From Chloroflexota bacterium (GTDB lineage: Bacteria > Chloroflexota > UBA6077 > JACCZL01), in the NCBI GenBank assembly GCA_030447245.1, contig JAUJPG010000001.1:396029-460028 (forward strand): a stretch of DNA of 64,000 nucleotides, read 5' to 3'. Every line of letters begins with the position of its first letter. Position 1 is the first letter of the stretch. The notes under the pieces are model-generated. The model saw only the letters and a list, made by a program, of their open reading frames with translations. It had not been told where the DNA came from and did not search any database. The position numbers were made by a program, and so were the translations under genes. Shown piece by piece: positions 57,720 to 64,000 of the stretch.

Positions 57720-58566
57720 TCAGGCTTCCATTCGGACTTCTTCGAGGTCGAGGTCGCGCTCGATGCGATGCAGGACCTCGTCGTTGATGATGCCCCGGTC
57801 GCGTAGCTCAATGATCGCCTCGCGCTCGGCCTCCACCACTTCGTGGCGGATCAGGCGGTGCTCGATGAGCTCCTGCTCCTCGGCGCCGTTGCTCGAGGCC
57901 CATCCGCCGAGGGCGCGGACGGGACGTGGCGCGCGTGGTGTTCGTAGCGAGAACGCAGGTTGTCGAGCAGCTCACGGTGGCCCGGCCACGCTTCGCTCAA
58001 CTCTTCGATGCGCGCCGCCGCGGCTTGAGCGGCGAGCGCTCGAGCGTGGAGCTCCTCGCGCTCGCGGTCACCGCCGTCGCAGACGCCGAGGCGGCGGATC
58101 AACCACGGCAAGGTCAGCCCCTGGCCGACGAGCGTGGCCAGGATGACACAGAAGGTCAGGAAGATGATCAGGTCGCGCTCCGGGAAGGGCCGCCGCTCGG
58201 GAGGGTGAGCGGCAGGGCCAGCGCGGCCGCCCAGCCCAGCTCCGGGATCAACGTGTGAGCGACCACTCCGACGACCACGGTCGTCGCCGCCACGAGGCCG
58301 ATGGCGAGCTGGGCGATCGGCCGCGTATTTGCACGCAGATCGCGAAGTGAGGAGAACCAGGCGTCAGCAAACAGCAGCGGTGGCAGAAACAGGACGAAGA
58401 CGAGCTCAGGGGCCAGCTCGACGCGCGGCTGGCCGGGGATGAAGTCCACGACCAGCCCGCCCAGGACGAGCAGGATCGGAAACGGCACCCCGATCCTGCG
58501 CGAGACCCAGACCAGCAGCGCGACCACTGAGAGCAGCGCCAGGACCAGCTCGAGCTCGTGGACAAC
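57720..58566 (-). pseudogene. CPA1 Na+/H+ antiporter with internal deletion and frameshift
   Basis: The N-part HELELVLALLSVVALLVWVSRRIGVPFPILLVLGGLVVDFIPG and FVLFLPPLLFADAWF is the start of a CPA1 antiporter. It reaches only about 115 aa and jumps directly to the last membrane helix and tail: FPERDLIIFLTFCVILATLVGQGLTLPWLIRRLGV, then AEEQELIEHRLIRHEVVEAEREAIIELRDRGIINDEVLHRIERDLDLEE. The central half of the transporter, including the ion-binding region, is missing, and one further shift lies near 57880. It cannot be a working transporter as sequenced. Confidence 0.8.
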
Positions 58567-58725
58567 CCCTCCTTTCCCGATTATCGGGCGGAGGCGGCAC
58601 TGTCAGCGAGAACGGTTGGCGCGGGCTCCCCAACCGCCCGGGAACGCGAGTATCCGACCCGCGATCGCAAGCCCGTGCGGGCACTCTGGCGGGCGCGCGG
58701 TCAGGCTGGCGCTACGAGGTGGCGA

Positions 58726-59187
58726 TTACGGGGTCGGCGAGGCGGACGGGCGCGGACCGCGCGGACCGGGCTGCTGGCCCGAGTTGATGCGCTGGATGAT
58801 CCGGTCGGCCTGCTCCTGGGTCAGCCGGCCGGCTCGCACGGCCGCATTGATCATGTCGATGCGCGTCTCGCGGAACGCCTGGGTCAGGCGCTCGGGGCTG
58901 ACCCCGAGCTTCTGGGCCAGCGTGTTACGGAACTGCTCACGCATCTGCTGCCGCTGCTGGGGATCACCTCCGCCACGCTTGCGGTGGCCCGCCCGGCTCG
59001 GGTCCTTCTGACGGTTAGGATTGTGGGGCCCAGGCGACGGCGCCGGAACGACCTGCGACACGGACGGCGCGTTCGCGGCGGACTGGCCGAACGCCAACGG
59101 CTGACCAAGCGTGCTCCCGCCAACGTAGCCGGCCAGCAGCAGCCCTGCGCCGGCCGACGCGGCCGCGATTCGAGTGCGAGTGAACAT
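58726..59187 (-). CDS. Exported hypothetical protein, Pro/Gln-rich
   Basis: About 153 aa from ATG 59187 (MFTRTRIAAASAGAGLLLAGYVGGSTLG), a typical signal peptide. After a Pro/Arg-rich linker comes a helical domain: QQRQQMREQFRNTLAQKLGVSPERLTQAFRETRIDMINAAVRAGRLTQEQADRIIQRI, resembling short helical repeats found in several secreted actinobacterial and Chloroflexota proteins (LGVSPExL.. LTxEQAD). The C-terminus is Pro/Gly-rich. Function unknown. Confidence 0.75.
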   Translation of the reverse strand: MFTRTRIAAASAGAGLLLAGYVGGSTLGQPLAFGQSAANAPSVSQVVPAPSPGPHNPNRQKDPSRAGHRKRGGGDPQQRQQMREQFRNTLAQKLGVSPERLTQAFRETRIDMINAAVRAGRLTQEQADRIIQRINSGQQPGPRGPRPSASPTP

Positions 59188-59328
59188 CCGTACTCCCCAA
59201 TCGAGCCTGAGCGTCATGGAGCCTCAGCCCGGTTGCCTAGATAGTACGACCGGCGCAATGAACAATGTGTGATCGAAGTGCTAACGCCGTGTAAACCTTC
59301 CAAAAGCCGCGCTGGCGAAGTTGTCGGC

Positions 59329-59820
59329 TCACAGGTAGGCGATGAGTCGACCGCAGGCGATGACCGTGGCCCACAGCGTCAGCGAGATGACGGCGGCAGC
59401 CTTGGCGGACGACGGGGTCGCGGTCTCGCGGTCCCAGTGCTTGACCGACTTGAACGCCCAACGGTGGAATACGAGCGTGTTGAGGATGGCCAGGGCGATT
59501 AGGGTCAGCTTCATCTGAAAGGCCGGGTTCGCCGCCGTGGTCGTCGCCTCGGCGATGAACAGCAGCACGCCGGTCGGCGCGGCGAGCGCCAGGCCAAGCC
59601 GCGCCCAGGGAAGCAGGTGCCGCGCCATCGCGGTCACTGGCAGCGCTCGGGTGAGCCCGAGCAGCCGCAGGTCGAACATAGCCGCCGCGCCGACGAGGAC
59701 GACGAAGCCCAGGATGTGGGCGATCTCTACGGTCGGGTACAGCCAGGTCGACTCGCGCATCGCCACGGCTATCGTCGTGCGCTCGAGCCAGGGCAGCCAG
59801 GCTACGCCGACCACCTCCAT
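59329..59820 (-). CDS. DUF6644-like integral membrane protein
   Basis: 163 aa, four hydrophobic segments: LYPTVEIAHILGFVVLVGAAAMFDLRLLG, LLPWARLGLALAAPTGVLLFIAEA, MKLTLIALAILNTLVFHRW and AAVISLTLWATVIACGRLIAYL. The conserved His in EIAHILGF and the Arg/Asp pair in FDLRLLG fit the small DUF2214/DUF6644 membrane family, found next to DUF6152 genes. The role is unknown. It follows a small ORF and the DUF6152-like gene in an apparent three-gene operon. Confidence 0.8.
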   Translation of the reverse strand: MEVVGVAWLPWLERTTIAVAMRESTWLYPTVEIAHILGFVVLVGAAAMFDLRLLGLTRALPVTAMARHLLPWARLGLALAAPTGVLLFIAEATTTAANPAFQMKLTLIALAILNTLVFHRWAFKSVKHWDRETATPSSAKAAAVISLTLWATVIACGRLIAYL

Positions 59821-59834
59821 ACGCCGGCGGCCTG

Positions 59835-60044
59835 TTACCGAATCCGGACGGACTGGCCCGAGTGGTCGACGGTGATCTCGGCCGGCGCCAGACGCTGGTC
59901 GTTAGCCCGGCTTGGCGACACCAGCACGGTCAGCGGCATCCTGCCTTGCAGCACCTCCGGCAGCAGCCCCAGGTTCTGCGTGCGAGACGCGACCGGCATG
60001 TCGAGCACGCGCATGGCGATCAGCCGGTGGGTGTTCCTGTGCAC
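59835..60044 (-). CDS. Small hypothetical protein between DUF6152-like and DUF6644-like genes
   Basis: 69 aa: HRNTHRLIAMRVLDMPVASRTQNLGLLPEVLQGRMPLTVLVSPSRANDQRLAPAEITVDHSGQSVRIR. Composition is protein-like and spacing (27 nt after one stop, 15 nt before the next start) fits an operon. It might be the C-terminal part of a longer gene. No family recognised. Confidence 0.5.
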   Translation of the reverse strand: MHRNTHRLIAMRVLDMPVASRTQNLGLLPEVLQGRMPLTVLVSPSRANDQRLAPAEITVDHSGQSVRIR

Positions 60045-60070
60045 GGTCCTATCCGGTCGGCCAACCCGGT

Positions 60071-60508
60071 TCAGCGCAGCTCGACGCTCACGTCGCCGAT
60101 GGTGATCCGCTCGGCCCGCAGCTCGGTCGTGTGGGTGCGGTGGAGGTAGCCTTCAACGCTCGCCTGGGCGTCGGGCTGGATCATCCAGCGCGGCATCCCG
60201 CGTGCCTCCGAGCGGGACGGCGGCGCCAGCACGACCAGCAGATATTCGGGCGGGTCCACGATGGTGCCATCCTCCTCTGGCTCAGACGGGACCTCGAGGA
60301 CCACCATCACGTGCGGGTTGGCGTACTCGACTTCGGTGATGCGGCCCGAGAGCATCAGCAAGGTACTGCTGTCGTACCCGCTCCATCCGTGGTGCGCGGA
60401 GGCCGCGCCAACCCCAATGGCGAAGAAGGTGGCCGCGGCGGCCAGGATGACGGCCAGGCGCATCCGCCAGTTTTCTGCGCGGATAGCTCGGACGATTGTA
60501 TGCGGCAT
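60071..60508 (-). CDS. DUF6152-like exported protein
   Basis: 145 aa from ATG 60508 (GGGAGAGA upstream); ATG 60463 would also give a signal peptide (MRLAVILAAAATFFAIGVGAASA). The mature start AHHGWSGYDSSTLLMLSGRITEVEYANPHVMVVLEV is the DUF6152 hallmark (HHG..F/YD, GxIxxxxxxNPH). A His-rich mature N-terminus suggests possible metal contact, but function is not established. It heads a small operon with two further genes. Confidence 0.82.
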   Translation of the reverse strand: MPHTIVRAIRAENWRMRLAVILAAAATFFAIGVGAASAHHGWSGYDSSTLLMLSGRITEVEYANPHVMVVLEVPSEPEEDGTIVDPPEYLLVVLAPPSRSEARGMPRWMIQPDAQASVEGYLHRTHTTELRAERITIGDVSVELR

Positions 60509-60758
60509 GCGGTTCTCTCCCATGTGCCGGGGTTGCGAGGCACCGACTCGGCACGCGACGTTGACCGTACCACGCGCGACTAACGTCTACTTTAAGGGAA
60601 CCATGAAGGCAGGCGAAAGATTCCGCCTCGCTAGCCGCATCCGGGTCTGACAGATCGGTGGCCACCCGTCCTGGCAACAGCCCGGCAACACCCGAGACTC
60701 CGCACACGATCACGCGGCGGCCCCAGCAGCGTGCCCGCCTGGCTCTCCGGGGCCGACC

Positions 60759-61943
60759 TCAGGCGGCCAACTGGCGGGCGAGAGCGCCGATCCGGTCGAG
60801 AGCCTTGCGGATGTTCTCCTGAGAGTTGGCGTAGGAGAGGCGAATGTAGCCTTCGCCGTGGGCGCCGAACGCGGTGCCGGGGAGCACGGCGACGCCGCCC
60901 TCGTCGAGCAGGCGGTCGGCCAGCGCTTTGCTCTTCAAACCGAGGTTGGAGACGTTCGGGAAGACGTAGAAGGCGCCGTGCGGCACGCGGCAGCTGACGC
61001 CGGGGATGGCGTTCAGGCCGGCGACGATCAGGTCGCGCCGCTGTTTGAACTCGGCGACCATCGCATCCACGGCGTCCTGCGGGCCACGGAGCGCTTCCAT
61101 ACCGGCGACCTGGGTGAACGACGCGGTGCAGGAGACCGAGTTGACCGCCAGGCGGTCGATGTGAGGGATCAAGTCACGCGGAAAGACGCCGTAGCCCAGC
61201 CGCCAGCCGGTCATCGCGTAGGTCTTGGAGAAGCCGTCAAGCAGGATCGTCCGATCGCGCATGCCAGGCTCGGCGATGATCGAGTAATGCTCGCCGCCGT
61301 AGAGCATCCGCGAGTAGATCTCGTCCGACAGGATCAGACAGTGATGATCGCGCAGGACATCGGCGATGGCCTCGAAGTCGATCTTATCCAGGAAGCCGCC
61401 CGTCGGGTTGGCCGGCGAGTTCAGGACGACGAGCTTGGTCCTGGGAGTCAGTCGTGCGCGCAAGTCGGCTGGATCGAAGCGGAAGTCGCGCTCTTCGAGG
61501 ATCGGCAGCGGAACGACCGTCGCGCCGACAAAGTTGGCCATCGACTCGTAGATCGGGTAGCTGGGGTTGGGGCAGATGATCTCGTCGCCTTCCTGGCAGA
61601 GGGCGGTGATCGCCCAGAACATGATCGGCTTGCCGCCAGGGCTGACGCAGACCTGGGCACGGTCGACCTCGATGCCGCGGGTTCTCGAGACGTACTCGGC
61701 GACCGCCTCGCGCAGATCAGGCAGCCCGAGGGCCGGGCCGTAGTGGGTGAAGCCACGGCGGAGGGCCTCAGCGCCGGCCTCGACGATGTTGGCCGGCGTG
61801 TCGAAGTCGGGCTCGCCGATCTCCAGGTGGATGATGTCGCGGCCCTGGGCCTCCAGCGCTCGAGCGCGGGCCAGAACGTCGAACGCGCTCTCGGTTCCGA
61901 GCCGTCCCATCCGGTCGGCGATCATCCGGTCAGCCACCTGCAT
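60759..61943 (-). CDS. Class I/II pyridoxal phosphate aminotransferase
   Basis: 394 aa. Family marks: RDIIHLEIGEPDFDTPANIVEAG, HYGPALGLPDLREAVAEY, CPNPSYPIYESMANFVGA, LNSPANPTGGFLDK, LILSDEIYSRMLYGG, and the PLP Lys in ILLDGFSKTYAMTGWRLGYG, ending with IRLSYANSQENIRKALDRI. Aspartate/LL-diaminopimelate-type aminotransferases share this pattern; the exact amino donor cannot be set. AAGGAGGGGG lies right before ATG 61943; a second ATG at 61922 is possible. It is divergent from the ComA-like gene. Confidence 0.92.
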   Translation of the reverse strand: MQVADRMIADRMGRLGTESAFDVLARARALEAQGRDIIHLEIGEPDFDTPANIVEAGAEALRRGFTHYGPALGLPDLREAVAEYVSRTRGIEVDRAQVCVSPGGKPIMFWAITALCQEGDEIICPNPSYPIYESMANFVGATVVPLPILEERDFRFDPADLRARLTPRTKLVVLNSPANPTGGFLDKIDFEAIADVLRDHHCLILSDEIYSRMLYGGEHYSIIAEPGMRDRTILLDGFSKTYAMTGWRLGYGVFPRDLIPHIDRLAVNSVSCTASFTQVAGMEALRGPQDAVDAMVAEFKQRRDLIVAGLNAIPGVSCRVPHGAFYVFPNVSNLGLKSKALADRLLDEGGVAVLPGTAFGAHGEGYIRLSYANSQENIRKALDRIGALARQLAA

Positions 61944-62112
61944 CGTCCCCCTCCTTGTCCAGCCTTTCGCTCACCCCGCGTAGCGCACTCGGAGGCATTC
62001 TACAGGGCCATCACCTCGGCTATCCTGAGGCCCAGATCTCGATGCTTCGATGGGCTTGTAGCCTCCCGCGCCAGGACGGAGCAGGAGATTGAACAGGAAG
62101 GAGATCGGAGCC

Positions 62113-62943
62113 ATGGCTGAGCCTGACGAGCGGGCCCTTCCGTTCTTGCGGGTCAACGACCGTCAGTCGAAGCCACGCCAGCGCGGTGTGACCGAGATTC
62201 GCGGGCCGTACTACACGCCAATGGGCAAGCGCTACCTTCAGGACCTCTTAGAGACGATGGGAGCCTACGTGGACGGCTTCAAGTTTGGTGGAGGCTCCTT
62301 CGCCCTGATGCCGGGTCGAGTCGTCAAAGAACTGATCGAGCTGTGCCACGCCCACGACGTGCTGGTCTCCACCGGTGGCTTCATCGAGCACGTGCTGACC
62401 CAGGGACCAGACGCCGTGGACCGCTACATCCGTGCGTGCAAGGAGCTGGGCTTCGACATCGTCGAGATCTCGAGCGGTTTCATCAGCCTCCCGACGGACG
62501 ATTGGCTGCGGCTGGTGGAGAAGGTCCAGGCGGCGGGTTTGCGCGCCAAGCCAGAGGTGGGGATCCAGTTCGGAGCGGGCGGGGCCAGCACCGCGGCAGA
62601 GCTGGAGGTCGAGGGGACGCGCGATCCCGGCTGGCCGATTATTCAGGCGAGACGCTTTCTAGACGCGGGGGCGTACATGGTGATGATCGAGTCAGAGGGC
62701 ATCACCGAGAATGTCCAGACCTGGCGCACCGATGTGGTGGCCGGGATCGTCGGCGCGCTCGGCCTGGAGCAGGTGATGTTCGAGGCGGCAGATTCGGAAG
62801 TCTTCGGCTGGTACGTCAAGAACTACGGGCCGGAGGTCAACCTGTTCGTCGACCACAGCCAGATCGTCGAGCTGGAGAGTCTTCGGTCCGGCATCTGGGG
62901 CACCAAGAGCCTCTGGGGACGGATCTTCACCTACAAGCGCTGA
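62113..62943 (+). CDS. Phosphosulfolactate synthase-like (ComA/HSA32 family)
   Basis: 276 aa from ATG 62113 (MAEPDERALPFLRVN) with AAGGAG and GGAG upstream; a TTG at 62089 opens the tracked ORF. Motifs GVTEIRGPYYTPMG, YVDGFKFGGGSFALMP, HDVLVSTGGFIEHVL, FDIVEISSGFISLP, KPEVGIQFGAGG and MVMIESEGITENVQTWRTD are those of the ComA TIM barrel, with the acidic Mg2+ sites kept. ComA joins sulfite to phosphoenolpyruvate as the first coenzyme M step in methanogens; bacterial and plant members (HSA32) have other or unknown roles. No other coenzyme M gene is nearby. Confidence 0.88.
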   Translation: MAEPDERALPFLRVNDRQSKPRQRGVTEIRGPYYTPMGKRYLQDLLETMGAYVDGFKFGGGSFALMPGRVVKELIELCHAHDVLVSTGGFIEHVLTQGPDAVDRYIRACKELGFDIVEISSGFISLPTDDWLRLVEKVQAAGLRAKPEVGIQFGAGGASTAAELEVEGTRDPGWPIIQARRFLDAGAYMVMIESEGITENVQTWRTDVVAGIVGALGLEQVMFEAADSEVFGWYVKNYGPEVNLFVDHSQIVELESLRSGIWGTKSLWGRIFTYKR

Positions 62944-63006
62944 GTAAGGGCGGTCGGGCTCTAACGAGACGAGGCGTGGCCGGTCGCGCGCCAGTTCGAT
63001 GAGAGA

Positions 63007-64000
63007 TCAGGCCTCGGGGGTGGCGAGCACATGGCCCAGGACGTCGGCGTCGACGTTGCCGCCGGAGAGAATCACGCCGATCCGCTTTCCCGATAGATCG
63101 CCCAGGCGGCCCGAGCGGAGCAGAGCGAAGGGGACGGCGCCGGTCGGCTCGACGAGCAGCTTCAGCCGCAGCAGCAGGAAGCGCATCGCGGCAATCACTT
63201 CGGCATCGGAAACCGAGCGGACGCCGTCGACGAGGCGGCGGACCACCGGGAAGGTGAGCGCGCCCGGCTGCTGGGTGCGCATGCCATCGGCGATCGTCTC
63301 GGGCGGCGGGATTCGGATGCGCTCGCCAGCGGCCAGGCTCTGTTCCCAGTCGTTCGATGTTTCGGTCTCGACGCCGAGCACCTGGACTGCCGGAGCCAGC
63401 CCCTTAGCGGCCGTGGCGCAGCCGGAGAGCAGCCCCCCACCGCCGACAGGTGTCAGCAGCAGGTCGAGCGGGCCGGCGTCTTCGACGAGCTCCAGGCCCG
63501 CGGTGCCCTGGCCGGCCATGATGAGCGGGTGATCATAGGGCGGGACGAGAGTCAACCCACGCGCATCGGCCAGTTCGCGGCCGAGCACCTCGCGGTCCTG
63601 GGTCTGGCGATCGTAGCGTAGGATTTCGGCACCGTAACCGGCGGTCGCGGCCACCTTAGCGGCCGGTGCGTCGGTCGGCATTAGGATCGTGGCCGAAACG
63701 GCCAGCTCGCGCGCAGCGAGCGCGACGCCCTGAGCATGGTTCCCGGAGGAGAAGGCGGCCACGCCACGGCGGCGCTCCTCGGGCGTCAGCGCGGCCAGAC
63801 GGTTGTAGGCGCCGCGGAACTTGAAGGAGCCGCCGCGCTGGAGGTTCTCGCACTTGAAGAACACGCGGGCGCCCTCGCCAAGCAGGGCGTCGACGGTGCG
63901 CGAGGACACGATCGGCGTGCGGTGGGCCACGCCGTGCAGGCGCTCGGCGGCGCGGCGAACATCGTCGAACGCGATCGGCAGTTCCAGGCGCGCGGTTGGG
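63007..64000 (-). CDS. Threonine/serine dehydratase, PLP-dependent, partial
   Basis: The gene runs off the right edge; the tracked GTG at 63930 is internal, since the frame stays open upstream (LELPIAFDDVRRAAERLHGVAHRTPIVSS). PLP Lys in RGGSFKFRGAYNRL, the substrate loop AFSSGNHAQGVALAA, and the glycine-rich phosphate loop TPVGGGGLLSGCATAA identify a fold-type II dehydratase of the IlvA/serine racemase group. There is no C-terminal ACT domain (it ends VLGHVLATPEA), so this is the short, catabolic or non-allosteric type. It deaminates threonine or serine to the 2-oxoacid. Confidence 0.92.
   Translation of the reverse strand, partial: PTARLELPIAFDDVRRAAERLHGVAHRTPIVSSRTVDALLGEGARVFFKCENLQRGGSFKFRGAYNRLAALTPEERRRGVAAFSSGNHAQGVALAARELAVSATILMPTDAPAAKVAATAGYGAEILRYDRQTQDREVLGRELADARGLTLVPPYDHPLIMAGQGTAGLELVEDAGPLDLLLTPVGGGGLLSGCATAAKGLAPAVQVLGVETETSNDWEQSLAAGERIRIPPPETIADGMRTQQPGALTFPVVRRLVDGVRSVSDAEVIAAMRFLLLRLKLLVEPTGAVPFALLRSGRLGDLSGKRIGVILSGGNVDADVLGHVLATPEA

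Overview
This is a GC-rich bacterial chromosome segment with no rRNA and no tRNA that I could recognise by eye. Gene content (LIV-type and Opp-type ABC transporters with Ala/Pro-rich lipoprotein linkers, a DUF1998-type helicase, many toxin-antitoxin pairs, GT39-like arrays, a GrdB-like protein) fits a Chloroflexota-like soil or thermal lineage. That placement is an inference from style, not from a marker gene.

Layout. 1-1.74 kb: 3' part of an AfsR/LuxR-like NB-ARC/TPR regulator running off the left edge, with several frameshifts. 1.9-2.8 kb: an IS5-family element. 2.9-13.6 kb: a cell-surface glycosylation island of five tandem GT-C (GT39/ArnT-like) paralogues and two polyprenyl-phosphate GT2 synthases, with a vapBC pair inserted. 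13.7-19.4 kb: an exported S41 peptidase, a ZnuA-like metal-binding protein, an amidohydrolase, a GlsB-like membrane protein and an FKBP lipoprotein. 19.5-24.1 kb: an SDR protein, DppB/DppC-like permeases and a convergent Tat-type substrate-binding lipoprotein. 24.3-35.2 kb: one long minus-strand cluster running pyrE, degenerate PRTase, M20 amidohydrolase, pyrK, pyrD, livHMGF, livK, dihydroorotase/hydantoinase. This is pyrimidine/ureide metabolism built around a LIV-type importer. 35.9-37.2 kb: a BNR-repeat protein plus a MoaD/ThiS protein. 37.6-38.0 kb: a decayed hicBA. 38-41.6 kb: a fused indolepyruvate:ferredoxin oxidoreductase. 41.6-51.4 kb: an accessory zone rich in HEPN, RelE-like, DUF433/DUF5615 and CoA-binding proteins, with a frameshifted MrfA-like helicase. 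51.4-54.1 kb: frameshifted metX-metY. 54.3-56.8 kb: a three-gene operon with two apparent selenoprotein genes. 56.9-64 kb: a HAD phosphatase, a truncated Na+/H+ antiporter, small exported and membrane proteins, an aminotransferase, a ComA-like protein and a threonine dehydratase that runs off the right edge.

Most notable result. Two neighbouring genes each have an in-frame UGA exactly where their families carry a redox Cys/Sec: OsmC-like Sec65 and GrdB-like Sec161. Each UGA is followed within about 20-25 nt by a hairpin with a G in the apical loop, as expected of a bacterial SECIS. The ORF track splits each into two ORFs, but the halves share one frame.

Caveat. Single-base frameshifts are heavily clustered (about 0-2 kb, 37-38, 40.1-40.4, 43-49.3, 51.5-54.1 and 57.8 kb) while intervening stretches are flawless. 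In the broken genes the protein signal stays good and only jumps frame, so many 'pseudogenes' here may be assembly errors.
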